35,824 nt of DNA. It comes from JANMDN01 sp031376285 (GTDB taxonomy: Bacteria > Actinomycetota > Thermoleophilia > Miltoncostaeales > Miltoncostaeaceae). Shown piece after piece: positions 8,113-16,268 of the stretch. Both the position numbers and the translations under genes were made by a program. Within the stretch, counting starts at the first letter, position 1. Each line of letters opens with the position of its first letter. The stretch spans positions 1-35,824 of the forward strand of contig JANMDN010000020.1 of assembly GCA_031376285.1 (NCBI GenBank), written 5' to 3'. Below the pieces are notes generated by a model. The model made no database searches, had not been told where the DNA came from, and saw only the letters and a list, made by a program, of their open reading frames with translations.

Positions 8113-8478
8113 ATGGTTACCGTTGAGGACGTCGACTTCATCACAATCCCGACTCGCGACATCGATCGCGCGCGGCGCTTCTACGGCGAGACACTCGGCC
8201 TGCGGCTCGACCGCGAAACACACGCGGGCGTGGAGTTCCTCGCCGGGAGGACCACCCTCGGCATCTGGGCGCCAGAGCTGATGGGCTATTCGTTCGCGCC
8301 GACGCCGAATCCTGTGGCACTGCGAGTCGCCGATGTCGCCGCCGCCCGTGGCGGGCTTGAGGCAGCCGGCGTCCAGTTCAGCGGCGACACGATCGATACT
8401 GGCGCATGCCACATGGCGATCTTCGCGGACCCAGACGGCAACGCGCTCATGCTGCACCGCAGGTACGCCCCGCGGTAG
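8113..8478 (+). CDS. VOC (glyoxalase/bleomycin resistance) family protein
   Basis: A 121-residue single-unit vicinal-oxygen-chelate protein starting at ATG 8113, with GGGAGG about 6 nt upstream. It opens with VDFITIPTRDIDRARRFYGE, the standard first beta-alpha unit, and closes with MAIFADPDGNALMLHRR, the usual final metal-site strand. The first-strand metal position is occupied by a residue other than the typical His (FITIPT), so the metal site may be altered. VOC proteins cover glyoxalases, dioxygenases and drug-binding proteins; the substrate is unknown. It follows the propeller gene by 74 nt on the same strand and may share its transcript. Confidence 0.85.
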   Translation: MVTVEDVDFITIPTRDIDRARRFYGETLGLRLDRETHAGVEFLAGRTTLGIWAPELMGYSFAPTPNPVALRVADVAAARGGLEAAGVQFSGDTIDTGACHMAIFADPDGNALMLHRRYAPR

Positions 8479-8507
8479 TCGGCACGGCGGCGAACCGTCG
8501 CCCCTGA

Positions 8508-9488
8508 TCAAGCGGAAACGGGGCGGGCCCGTCGCCGACGCGCGGCCAACACCGCCAGCAGTGCGCCCACAGTCGCCGCCGCACCACCACCCCAGACAGT
8601 GGCCAACGGCCATGAGCCCGAGGGCTCGTCGCCTGCGTCGACGACGGGCGTGCTCGCGACGAAGCTCGCACGGTCGATGCTTGCCACCGGCAGCAGGCCG
8701 CGCATCACCCGAATCGGGCCGCCGGCCGGGGGCACGTCCAGTTTGAGCGACGGAAGGTCTGCCGCGCCGATCATCGGTAGGTCCACGCAGTGAGCGGTGC
8801 GGGTTGCGGTGTCGAGGGCGTGCACGAACGGCTCCTTGCCCACTCCGTCGTAGAGGGTGTAGGCCCACCGGCCGTCAGCGCTGGCCGCGCGGGTGAGCGG
8901 ACGACCTTGCATCTGCTCCTCAGGTTCGTCCGCGTCGACGATAGGGCGGGTCAGGAGGCGCCCTGCACGCAGGTCGTAGGCGCGCACGCGGTACCGATTC
9001 GCGTCGCGCGGTGAGATGTAGTTGATGAGATAGAGCCACCGGCCATTCGGAGAGATGGCGTCGAAGCTGAAGTCTCCGGGCAGGACGATCGACGTGCGCG
9101 TACGAAGGCGACGAGCGTCGACGATCACGAGGCCCGTGCTGGCTTGCGGAAATGCCTGCCTCGGCGTGATCAGCGCGAGGGTTGCGCCGTCGGCCGATAG
9201 GCCGCTCGCCGACCCGTCGTAGGCAACGGCCGGGATGGTGAACTGCCCCGCAAGCGAGCGAGCGGCGAGCACCTCGCCGTCGCGCCGCGCGACCCGCGCG
9301 ACCACCGTCTGGCGTCCGGCCGGCAAGGTGACATACCGCGCAAGGCCGTCTGAGGTGAGGACCCCCGTCAACCCGACATCGATCCCAAGTACCGGAAGCC
9401 CGTCGCCATATGCGCCCACCGGGGTGGCGATCACCACGACCGCGAGCGCCGGAGCGACAAACGCCGCGGATCGCCGCCATATGTTCAC
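8508..9488 (-). CDS. Membrane-anchored extracellular propeller-like protein
   Basis: A 326-residue protein starting at GTG 9488 (MNIWRRSAAFVAPALAVVVI), with GGAGG 8 nt upstream. The ATG a few bases later is in another frame. There is an N-terminal signal segment, then repeated strand blades with D-G and 'SPNGRWLYLIN'/'SADGRWAYTLYD' motifs typical of WD40/YVTN-like propellers. It ends with a C-terminal hydrophobic span (WGGGAAATVGALLAVLAA) followed by an Arg-rich stop-transfer tail. This gives a type I topology with an extracellular propeller. The longer open frame to 10094 overlaps the divergent prenyltransferase gene and is discarded. Its role is unknown; it is divergent from ispA across 116 bp. 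Confidence 0.7.
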   Translation of the reverse strand: MNIWRRSAAFVAPALAVVVIATPVGAYGDGLPVLGIDVGLTGVLTSDGLARYVTLPAGRQTVVARVARRDGEVLAARSLAGQFTIPAVAYDGSASGLSADGATLALITPRQAFPQASTGLVIVDARRLRTRTSIVLPGDFSFDAISPNGRWLYLINYISPRDANRYRVRAYDLRAGRLLTRPIVDADEPEEQMQGRPLTRAASADGRWAYTLYDGVGKEPFVHALDTATRTAHCVDLPMIGAADLPSLKLDVPPAGGPIRVMRGLLPVASIDRASFVASTPVVDAGDEPSGSWPLATVWGGGAAATVGALLAVLAARRRRARPVSA

Positions 9489-9604
9489 GTCGCGTTCCTC
9501 CAGTTCGATCGTCGCATCGAGTACGTCCGCGGATCGCCCGGAAGTCCCCGGCGTTTCCCGCGAACCGTGCCGCGCACAGGTCACGCGGCCACTACGATCC
9601 GCGC

Positions 9605-10534
9605 GTGCCTTCGCCCGCCCAGGAGACGTCCGCGGCCACGCCGCCCTACCCCGATCACCTCCGGCTGATGGTGGAAGCGCACCTCGCCGGCCTCTGGTTC
9701 GCCCCCGCGGCAGCTGACGCGCACCTCGACACGATCGGCGCCGAGGGGCTTGTCGAGGCGATGCGCTACTCACTTCTGGCGGGCGGGAAACGGATGCGTC
9801 CAGTGCTTGCCATGGCAACACTTGAAGCGCTCGGCGGCTCGCCGCAGGACATCCTCCCGACGGCCTCGGCACTCGAGCTGATCCACACCTACTCCCTGAT
9901 CCACGACGACCTCCCCGCGATGGACGACGACCACCTCCGCAGGGGCCGCCCAACCTGCCACGTCGCGTTTGGTGAGGACACGGCGATCCTCGCCGGCGAC
10001 GCCCTCTACGCGGAAGCGATTCGCCTCGTATGCGAAGCCCAGCCCGGTCGCGACGAGCAGCGTCTTCGCATCGTGGGCGAACTCGCCCGAGCAACCGGAG
10101 TGGCGGGCATGGTTGGTGGCCAGTACCTCGACCTTCGCGACCACGGCCGTACGTCTCCGGAGGCGTTACGCCAGGTGCACGCGCTCAAGACCGGTCGCCT
10201 CATCTCGGCGTCGGTTCATTGTGCCCTGGCATTCGCCACGCCGGCCGCGGAACTCGACCGTGTCTACCGTGAGTTCGCGCACGAGCTTGGGCTGCTCTTC
10301 CAGATCGTCGACGATATCCTCGACGTCGCAGGAGACGAAGCGGCGCTCGGGAAACCCATCGGCGCGGACGAACGCATGGGCAAGGCGACCTACGTCAGCC
10401 AATACGGCCTCGACAAGGCGCGGGTGCTCGCCCGTGAGTCCTACGAGCGGACAACACGTCTCCTTGCCAACGTCCCGGGCGACCGTGATGACCTTCAGGC
10501 GCTCGTCGACTTCACCTTCGGTCGGCGGCACTGA
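9605..10534 (+). CDS. ispA: Polyprenyl synthetase, farnesyl diphosphate synthase type
   Basis: Head-to-tail prenyltransferase of 309 residues. The first Asp-rich motif is DDLPAMD at 101-107 inside SLIHDDLPAMDDDHLRRGRP, which has the two-residue insertion typical of bacterial (type II) FPP synthases. The second is DDILD at 236-240, and GGKRMRP near 60 contacts pyrophosphate. Sequence around the first motif closely follows E. coli IspA as I recall it, so the product is probably FPP; geranylgeranyl diphosphate cannot be excluded. FPP is the substrate of HpnD in the hopanoid operon 3 kb downstream on the same strand. Start GTG 9605 has no clear Shine-Dalgarno. Confidence 0.88.
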   Translation: MPSPAQETSAATPPYPDHLRLMVEAHLAGLWFAPAAADAHLDTIGAEGLVEAMRYSLLAGGKRMRPVLAMATLEALGGSPQDILPTASALELIHTYSLIHDDLPAMDDDHLRRGRPTCHVAFGEDTAILAGDALYAEAIRLVCEAQPGRDEQRLRIVGELARATGVAGMVGGQYLDLRDHGRTSPEALRQVHALKTGRLISASVHCALAFATPAAELDRVYREFAHELGLLFQIVDDILDVAGDEAALGKPIGADERMGKATYVSQYGLDKARVLARESYERTTRLLANVPGDRDDLQALVDFTFGRRH

Positions 10535-10542
10535 CAGAGGTC

Positions 10543-11718
10543 TCAAGGGCGGGAGTCGGCGCACCAGTCGCGGACAATCGGGAAGGCAGGGTCCGCGGTG
10601 CTACCGGTGATCGGTCGCGTCGACACCGACTCGAACCGCGGCGCGGCGCCCGTGTGCTCCACTGAGACGACCTCCCAGGAGTCGCTCGACGCTGATGCGA
10701 GAAGCACACGGCGTCCGTCGGGGGCGAAGCGGAGGTCGCTGATCGGGGCGCGGTGCGCAAGGGCGCGAACCCTGCCGGGGGTGTTGATCGCGATCAGCGT
10801 CGGGCGTGAGGACGTCGCGGGAAGTACCGCAATCTCCCGTCGGATGGGCGACACCGAAAGGGCAACCGGCGCGGCGCGGAGCTGCCTGATTCGCGTGCGT
10901 CGACCGGTCCGAAGTGCGACCGCGAGCACGCCGGCGTCATCGGTTACCACGAGGTCACGGCCGCCCGCGGTCCAGTTGAGTGACCTGACCGGGCGGCCGA
11001 CATTGACGCGGGCCAGCGCCTCCCCTGTGTCGACGTCGATGACCTGAACCACTCCCCGTCGAGTGGCGTAGGCGAGGACGTTCACATCCGAGCCGGGGCG
11101 CCATGCGGGCGCGACATCGGCAACCGCTGCGATCAGTCGTCGATCGTTGAACCCGTCGCCGCGCACGACGCGAAGCTCCTTGTGGTTGGCGAGGTAGGCG
11201 ACCCGGAAGCCGCTCGGCGCCCAACGTGGGTCCGAGACAACGCCGGGTCGCGTCCGCGTCCACCGGACCTCGGCGGTATCCGGGTCGATCGCCGCGATGG
11301 TTCGTCCCCCGGTGGCCGCGACGAACCGGCAATGCGGCGACCAAACGCCGTCGCTGAAGGTCCCGAGCGCGCGCCCGGATCCATCGGGGCGCAACATCGA
11401 GATGCCCCCGCTGTGGGAGACGATCATCCGTCCTGGAATGCCGAGCACGACCGGCTGTGGTCGGGGCGTGTGGACGGGGTTGACGACCCGCCGCGCCCAT
11501 TGGGCGATCGCCCGGCCCGGTGGACTCAGCGAGCCAACGCCTAGCAGGAGCACCGCGACCACGGCCGCGGCCGGCAAGGTCCGCCGTCGGCGGCGACTGA
11601 CGTCTCGCGTCTCGAAGGCATCGGCCACCGCAGGCCATGCGCGCCGCGACGCGTCGTCCTCGTCCGGCGCCCGAACCCCTCGGAGGCGGCGCTCGGTTCG
11701 CTCCTCGCCGCGGCTCAT
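10543..11718 (-). CDS. Membrane anti-sigma-like protein with extracellular beta-propeller
   Basis: A 391-residue protein whose start ATG 11718 overlaps the stop of the ECF sigma gene by 4 nt (ATGA), marking a coupled sigma/regulator pair. A start at 11727 is possible. Residues 1-47 are charged and cytoplasmic, about the size of a minimal sigma-binding segment. Residues 48-64 form one transmembrane helix (LPAAAVVAVLLLGVGSL). Residues ~80-391 are repeated strand motifs (SGGISMLRPDGSG, WAPSGFRVAYLANH, LRFAPDGRRVLLAS) matching TolB/WD40-like blades outside the membrane. The inference is that the propeller senses an envelope signal and controls the sigma factor. No zinc-binding HxxxCxxC anti-sigma motif is visible, so it is not a ZAS protein. 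Confidence 0.7.
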   Translation of the reverse strand: MSRGEERTERRLRGVRAPDEDDASRRAWPAVADAFETRDVSRRRRRTLPAAAVVAVLLLGVGSLSPPGRAIAQWARRVVNPVHTPRPQPVVLGIPGRMIVSHSGGISMLRPDGSGRALGTFSDGVWSPHCRFVAATGGRTIAAIDPDTAEVRWTRTRPGVVSDPRWAPSGFRVAYLANHKELRVVRGDGFNDRRLIAAVADVAPAWRPGSDVNVLAYATRRGVVQVIDVDTGEALARVNVGRPVRSLNWTAGGRDLVVTDDAGVLAVALRTGRRTRIRQLRAAPVALSVSPIRREIAVLPATSSRPTLIAINTPGRVRALAHRAPISDLRFAPDGRRVLLASASSDSWEVVSVEHTGAAPRFESVSTRPITGSTADPAFPIVRDWCADSRP

Positions 11719-12326
11719 TCGGAACATCCGCGGTCGTCGGTCAATCTCACGGCGAGGGTGTCGAGCCCACGGCGAAGACGGGAGTTGATCGTGCCGCGCG
11801 GGACGTCGAGGGCGGCGGCGATCTCACCCGGAGTCAGATCGAACACGTAGCGAAGCGCGACCACGGCGCGCTGGTCGGGTGGAAGCTGGGCGATGGTGCG
11901 GATCACGTCGGCCGGGCCCTCGGTGTCGGTCGCCCGGATGCTCGATTCGTGAAGCGGCGATTCCGCTCGACGCGATCGTGCGCGCGACGCGTCGATGGCG
12001 CGATTCGCGGCAATGCGCGCGAGCCAGGGCGCGAACGGTCGACGGCGATCGAAGCGGTCGAGATTTCGAATCGCCGCAAGGAACGACTCTTGGGCGATGT
12101 CCTCAGCCAGGCCAGCGTCGCCGATCACGAGAAAAGCGGTCCGATAGGCGAGTGGCCAGTAGCGTCCATACAGCGCCTCGAAGGCGGGGCGCGACCCAGT
12201 TCGCGCCGCACGGATGAGCGCCCGGTCGGTCGACGCCGGCCCGAAAACAACCGGGCCGGACGCCACCGGCAGCTCGCTCCCAGACGCTGTGGCCACGATG
12301 CTCACCAGACGACGTGTTCCTCGCAT
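11715..12326 (-). CDS. ECF-type RNA polymerase sigma factor
   Basis: A 203-residue sigma-70 family protein containing only regions 2 and 4. Region 2 spans about 46-112 (FEALYGRYWPLAYRTAFLVI, then AEDIAQESFLAAIRNLDRFD). Region 4 spans 142-192 (LPPDQRAVVALRYVFDLTPG followed by EIAAALDVPRGTINSRLRRG, the -35-binding helix-turn-helix). Start ATG 12326 is chosen because the upstream extension is Pro/Arg-rich; GTG 12305 is an alternative. Its stop overlaps the propeller-type membrane protein, the likely anti-sigma. The regulon is unknown; ECF genes usually control their own operon. Confidence 0.9.
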   Translation of the reverse strand: MRGTRRLVSIVATASGSELPVASGPVVFGPASTDRALIRAARTGSRPAFEALYGRYWPLAYRTAFLVIGDAGLAEDIAQESFLAAIRNLDRFDRRRPFAPWLARIAANRAIDASRARSRRAESPLHESSIRATDTEGPADVIRTIAQLPPDQRAVVALRYVFDLTPGEIAAALDVPRGTINSRLRRGLDTLAVRLTDDRGCSE

Positions 12327-12705
12327 CCTGGATCCGCCCGGGCCGCCCGGCGCCGGACGGGCTCGAGGATCGGGACCGCGCCGCAGACGCGGTCGGTCGC
12401 GACGGCCACCATCAAGAGGCGGCCTCGCGTGAGTCTGGCGGCACCGGCAGGCAGGCGACCACGGCACGATCGTACGCCCGAACCCCTCGCCGTGGCCTGG
12501 TGGTGGGGTCGTCCCGACGCACCCGAAGGACCCTCAGGCGGCAATTCGGCCACGGCAGCGTCGGACAACGCCGCCATAGCGCCAGAATCGGTACCGGTCG
12601 CCTCATGCACCTCCTACGACCTCGCGGCGGTGAGAGGTCCCGAGAGTTCGTACGAACTTCGCGGCATACTCTGTTTGCAAGAACCCCGAGGGCGCGGAGG
12701 CCCGC
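12327..12705. other. Intergenic region between sigma factor and SIMPL gene
   Basis: This 379-bp gap separates divergent genes and must contain the sigma-operon promoter (minus strand) and the SIMPL-gene promoter (plus strand). Minus-strand frames exist here (for example 12302-12610) but are Arg/Pro/Gly-rich without domain character. The only clear structure is the 14-bp palindrome at 12645-12658 and the CATACT hexamer at 12665-12670. Confidence 0.5.
12645..12670 (+). promoter_or_regulatory. Perfect 14-bp palindrome and -10-like hexamer upstream of SIMPL gene
   Basis: AGTTCGTACGAACT at 12645-12658 is a perfect palindrome 47 nt before GTG 12706. CATACT (12665-12670), one mismatch from TATACT, follows 6 nt later. 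A dimeric repressor at the palindrome would cover the -35/spacer region. It is the inverse half-site order of the actinobacterial LexA box (CGAAC...GTTCG), so I do not call it LexA. Confidence 0.4.
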
Positions 12706-13362
12706 GTGAGCGAAACCACCCCGCAGGGCATCACCGTTCGAGGACGCGCCACGACGCTCGTCGCGCCGGACTACGCGGTGCTTGACGTGACGGTCAGGTC
12801 GCGCGCCGCAAGTGCGGAGCAGGCGTTCGCCAACCTCGCTCCGATCTCAGCCGCTTGCGACGCGGTCCTTGCCAAGTACACGTCAATTGTGCGGCGTGGG
12901 GAGACCTCGAGCCTTGCGGTCGAGCCGGTCGTGGAATACGACCCGCAAACCGGTCAGGCCGTCGAACGCGGTCACACCGCGTGGCGGAGCTTGCGTGTCG
13001 AGATCCGACCGACGGAGGACGTCGCAGAGCTACTCCGGGAGCTTGTCGGCGAAGGTGCCGAACTCTCGGGCCCCCGGTGGCGCGTGGAGGAGACAAACCC
13101 GGCCCGCGAGGACGTGCAAGTCGCCGCGGCCCGCGACGCGCGGCGGCGGGCCGACGCGTACGCCCAGGGACTTGGACTCTCGGTTGGGGCCGTCGCGTGG
13201 GCAAGCGAGGTCGAGGAAGCGATGGGTCAGGTTTACGGGAAGGCCGAGATGATGTCGGCGAGGATGGCAAGCGCCGACTCGGGTGGCTCGGCGGTCGAGC
13301 TGGCCGTCGACGAGGTGGCGATCGAGGCGTCCCTCACGGTCACGTTTCGCATTGTGACCTAG
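12706..13362 (+). CDS. SIMPL (DUF541/YggE-like) domain protein
   Basis: A 218-residue protein with a GTG start and GGAGG about 7 nt upstream. It begins GITVRGRATTLVAPDYAVLD, the typical SIMPL opening strand. It continues with a long helix, a strand pair ending near WRSLRVEIRPTEDVAELL, and a helix containing ARRRADAYAQGLGLSVGAV, which is the family's 'A..kA..yA..LG..LG' signature. It ends in a strand (IEASLTVTFRI). SIMPL proteins form oligomers, are linked to oxidative-stress or envelope functions, and are usually exported, but no signal peptide is present here. It is not obviously part of the hopanoid operon, which begins 188 nt downstream. Confidence 0.8.
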   Translation: MSETTPQGITVRGRATTLVAPDYAVLDVTVRSRAASAEQAFANLAPISAACDAVLAKYTSIVRRGETSSLAVEPVVEYDPQTGQAVERGHTAWRSLRVEIRPTEDVAELLRELVGEGAELSGPRWRVEETNPAREDVQVAAARDARRRADAYAQGLGLSVGAVAWASEVEEAMGQVYGKAEMMSARMASADSGGSAVELAVDEVAIEASLTVTFRIVT

Positions 13363-13521
13363 TAGCTGTCAGTGGCGACACGCATTCGACACACCCCGTC
13401 GCGCAACGTCTGACACCTCCGGCGTTACCATGAAACTGGGTGGTGGTCCGGGGTGGCCCCAAAGCGACGGCGAGCGAGCGTTGGGCGCGGTGTTCCAGTA
13501 GGCGAAACCCTGCTTGATCCG

Positions 13522-13538
13522 AGTCCCTCGATGGGACT
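13522..13538 (+). promoter_or_regulatory. Small hairpin in the hopanoid operon leader
   Basis: AGTCCC (13522-13527) and GGGACT (13533-13538) form a perfect 6-bp stem with a 5-nt loop, ending 11 nt before the GTG of the isomerase gene. It would sit at the ribosome-binding region and could affect initiation of the first gene. Another GC-rich short stem (GGGGTGGCCCC) lies near 13450. There is no T-run, so neither is a terminator. Confidence 0.4.
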
Positions 13539-13549
13539 AGGTTCGAAGG

Positions 13550-14620
13550 GTGCAACCTCACGGAATCGAGATGATCTCGTCGGTTTCGCTGAACGAAGCG
13601 CGTAAGACCGACCACCTCCGAATCGCCCTTGACGAGGACGTCAGCTTTGCTCGGCTCACGAACGGTCTCGACGACCTTCGGTTCGAGCATCAGGCCCTCC
13701 CGGAACTCGACCTTATCGAGGTCGACACGCAGACCACCTTCCTGGGTTTTCGCCTCGCTGCTCCAATCCTGATCTCCTGCATGACCGGAGGAGCCGAACG
13801 CGGCGCGCAGATCAACCGGCGCCTCGCAATCAGCGCGCAGCACTGTCGGGTTGCGCTCGGTCTCGGGTCCGGCCGAGCGGCCCTTGATGACCCGCTGCTT
13901 GCGGAGACCTTTCTAGTGCGCGACCTCGCCCCAGACATTCCAATCCTCGCCAACATCGGCGCGTCACAGCTGATCGAACGCGACGGTCCGGAGCGCTGCG
14001 AGCGTCTCGTCGACCTGATGGGCGCCGACGCCCTGGTGGTTCACGCAAACCCGCTGCAGGAAGCGCTTCAGCCCGAAGGGACGCCCCACTTCCGTGGCGT
14101 CGTTGACGCCCTCGCGATGATCGCCCGCGACCTCCGGGTGCCGGTGATCGTCAAGGAAGTTGGCTGGGGGATCTCGGCGTCGGTCGCGGAGCAGCTCGCC
14201 CGGACGGGGGTGGCCGGCGTCGACGTCGCCGGCGCGGGCGGGACAAGCTGGAGTGAAGTCGAGCGCCACCGTATGGATGACCCGGTCATGCGCGATGTCG
14301 CGCGGAGCTTCCGCGACTGGGGGATCAGCACTGCCGACTGCGTCGAGGCATGCCGCGCGGCGCTCGGCGACCGTCTGGTCATCGCGTCCGGAGGTCTGCG
14401 CTCGGGGATCGACATGGCGAAATGCATCGCGCTCGGAGCCGACGTCGCGGGCTTTGCGGCGCCGTTCCTGCGTGCGGCCGTCCGAGGGGCGGTCGACATC
14501 GCCGAGACCATTCGACGTCTGAGCACCGAGCTTCGGATCTGCATGTTCTGCATCGGGGCTCGGGACATCAGTGAGCTGCGGCGCACAGCGCATCTCACAC
14601 GGCAACGGAGCGCAACGTGA
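13550..14620 (+). CDS. fni: Type 2 isopentenyl-diphosphate delta-isomerase (FMN-dependent)
   Basis: Interconverts IPP and DMAPP using FMN and Mg2+ in the cytoplasm, balancing the two building blocks for FPP. The 356-residue length fits the family. Landmarks are RKTDHLRIALDEDV (19-31), MTGG (78-81, FMN), NPLQE (167-171, the substrate/Mg site), KEVGWG (202-207) and GAGGTSW (228-234, FMN phosphate). One change stands out: GLGSGRA at 104-110, where I expect GLGSQRA. GTG 13550 is used; ATG 13571 is an alternative that matches the usual N-terminus better, and neither has a strong ribosome site. It heads the hopanoid operon and overlaps hpnH by GTGA. Confidence 0.9.
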   Translation: MQPHGIEMISSVSLNEARKTDHLRIALDEDVSFARLTNGLDDLRFEHQALPELDLIEVDTQTTFLGFRLAAPILISCMTGGAERGAQINRRLAISAQHCRVALGLGSGRAALDDPLLAETFLVRDLAPDIPILANIGASQLIERDGPERCERLVDLMGADALVVHANPLQEALQPEGTPHFRGVVDALAMIARDLRVPVIVKEVGWGISASVAEQLARTGVAGVDVAGAGGTSWSEVERHRMDDPVMRDVARSFRDWGISTADCVEACRAALGDRLVIASGGLRSGIDMAKCIALGADVAGFAAPFLRAAVRGAVDIAETIRRLSTELRICMFCIGARDISELRRTAHLTRQRSAT

Positions 14621-15624
14621 GCAATCGACCGATGGCCCTCGAACTCGGCATGGCGACGTACCTGCTGAGGAAACGTCTCATCGAACGCCGGCCCATGTTT
14701 CCGTTCACGCTCATGCTCGAACCGCTTGAGCTCTGCAACCTCGCCTGCCACGGCTGCGGACGAATCCGTGAGTACGAGTCGGTGTTTCACAAACGACTCT
14801 CCGTCGAGGAGTGCCTCCGGGTCGCCGAGGAGGCGGGCGCGCCGATCGTGAACATCCCCGGTGGCGAGCCGCTCATACATGCCGAGTTCGACGACATCGT
14901 CAACGGCATCATCGCCCAAGGGCGTTTCGTCTACATGTGCACCAACGGCGTCCTACTGCATCGGGTCTTCGGACGCGTCCCACCGTCGACTCGCTTTGCA
15001 CTCGTCGTGCACATCGACGGCATGCGTGACGTCCACGACCGGGCTGTCGATCGGGCGGGTGTCTTTGCCACCGCGACGGCATACATGCGCCAAGCCATCG
15101 AGATGGGCTACCGCGTCTGCACGAATACCACGATCTACCGCGGCGTGTCAGCGTCAGAGTACGTCGAGCTGTTCGAGTTCCTCAAGGCGATGGGCGTCGA
15201 GGGGTGCATCACCTCACCGGGCTATGACTACGAATCGGTCACGCACGACCGCGATCAGTTCCTCGCGCGGGTCGAGGCACAGGCGCTCTACACCGAGGTG
15301 CACGAGCGCTGCGAAGGGAAGCGGATTCCCTTCTACAACAACCCGCTCTTTCACCAGTTCCTGCAGGGGAAGCGCGAGTACCGCTGTTCGGCGTGGGCGA
15401 TGCCGACCTACACCGTGGAGGGGTGGCGAAGCCCGTGCTATCTCCTGGCCGACAAGCACGTTGGGAGTCTCACGGAGCTCTACGAGGAAACCGACTGGGA
15501 GGCATACGGCACCGATCGAGACCCCCGCTGCGCGAACTGCCTGATGCATTGCGGCTATGAGGCGAGCACGATTCTCGAAGCGCTGCACCACCCCAAGGAT
15601 CTCCTCACCCTCGCCCGCGCGTAG
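14617..15624 (+). CDS. hpnH: HpnH, radical SAM adenosylhopane synthase
   Basis: Radical SAM enzyme that attaches the 5'-deoxyadenosyl group of SAM to hopene, giving adenosylhopane, the first step of extended (C35) hopanoids. The 335-residue length is as expected. The [4Fe-4S] motif CxxxCxxC is at Cys40, Cys44 and Cys47 (ELCNLACHGCGR). IPGGEPLIH follows as the SAM-binding GGE motif. Further family blocks are MCTNG, VHIDGMRDVHD and NNPLFHQFLQGKREY. A C-terminal CANCLMHCGYE cluster is present. It starts with the GTG overlapping the fni stop by 4 nt. Together with hpnG it shows that the organism can make side-chain-extended hopanoids. Confidence 0.95.
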   Translation: MSNRPMALELGMATYLLRKRLIERRPMFPFTLMLEPLELCNLACHGCGRIREYESVFHKRLSVEECLRVAEEAGAPIVNIPGGEPLIHAEFDDIVNGIIAQGRFVYMCTNGVLLHRVFGRVPPSTRFALVVHIDGMRDVHDRAVDRAGVFATATAYMRQAIEMGYRVCTNTTIYRGVSASEYVELFEFLKAMGVEGCITSPGYDYESVTHDRDQFLARVEAQALYTEVHERCEGKRIPFYNNPLFHQFLQGKREYRCSAWAMPTYTVEGWRSPCYLLADKHVGSLTELYEETDWEAYGTDRDPRCANCLMHCGYEASTILEALHHPKDLLTLARA

Positions 15625-16268
15625 TGACGATCCTTGTGGTCTGTTCACTCAGGATCGAGCATCGCTTCCTGAGTGAGTTCGAACGGCTGCCCGGTGTCGA
15701 GGTGCATCTCACCGGGATGGGCCGCGCGCGCGCAAGCGCCTGGGCCGATCAATGGATCGTGACCGGGCAACGGGCGGTCGTCTCCACCGGCTTTTGCGGA
15801 GCGCTCGACCCGACCTTGCCGCGGGGTGCGTTGGTCGCGGCTCACACCGTCGTTGATGCCCTCGACGGCGCCCGCTTCGCCGCGGATCCTGGCCTCCTCG
15901 ACGCGGCGGGCCCGACCGGCCGGGGAACGCTCGTCAGCACGACCTCCCTCCTTCGCACACCGCAGGATCGCGCCGCGACCGCCGGGACGGTCGTCGACAT
16001 GGAGAGCGCGGCCCTCGCGCGTGTCGCCGCCGCGCGAGGCGTCCCGTTTCTCGCGATACGGTCGGTCACCGACCGCGCGAACGACAGTCTCCCCGACCTT
16101 GAGCGCGTGGTCGACGGCCTCGGCCGACCGCGTTCGGCCCGACTTTGCGCACTCGTTGTCTCGCGTCCGTGGAGCGTGCCAGCGCTCGTTCGGCTTAAGC
16201 TGGGCACGGCAGCGGCCCGGAGGGCGCTTCCGCCTGTCCTGCGGTCGCTCGTGGAGCGCGCGCCGTGA
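15624..16268 (+). CDS. hpnG: HpnG, adenosylhopane nucleosidase
   Basis: Nucleoside-phosphorylase-like enzyme that removes adenine from adenosylhopane to give ribosylhopane. The 214 residues begin VTILVVCSLRIEHRFLSEFE (GTG start). The start overlaps the TAG stop of hpnH by a single nucleotide (TAGTG). The fold markers are the early strand with LTGMGRARA, STGFCGALDPTLPRGALV and VVDMESAALARVAAARGVPF, the MTA/SAH nucleosidase-type 'MES' nucleoside site, followed by AIRSVTDRAND. The Asp of SVTDRAND is the usual catalytic acid. Assignment is strongly supported by the position between hpnH and hpnA. Confidence 0.9.
   Translation: MTILVVCSLRIEHRFLSEFERLPGVEVHLTGMGRARASAWADQWIVTGQRAVVSTGFCGALDPTLPRGALVAAHTVVDALDGARFAADPGLLDAAGPTGRGTLVSTTSLLRTPQDRAATAGTVVDMESAALARVAAARGVPFLAIRSVTDRANDSLPDLERVVDGLGRPRSARLCALVVSRPWSVPALVRLKLGTAAARRALPPVLRSLVERAP

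Noticed and set aside
9489..10094. N-terminal extension of the anchored propeller protein
   Set aside because: Runs antisense through the prenyltransferase gene; GTG 9488 has a good ribosome site and starts a signal peptide.
12302..12610. 102-residue minus-strand frame upstream of the sigma gene
   Set aside because: Overlaps the sigma start, Gly/Arg/Pro-rich, no ribosome site; not supportable as a gene.
12645..12658. LexA (SOS) box
   Set aside because: The half-sites are in the reverse order (GTTCG...CGAAC) to the actinobacterial LexA consensus.
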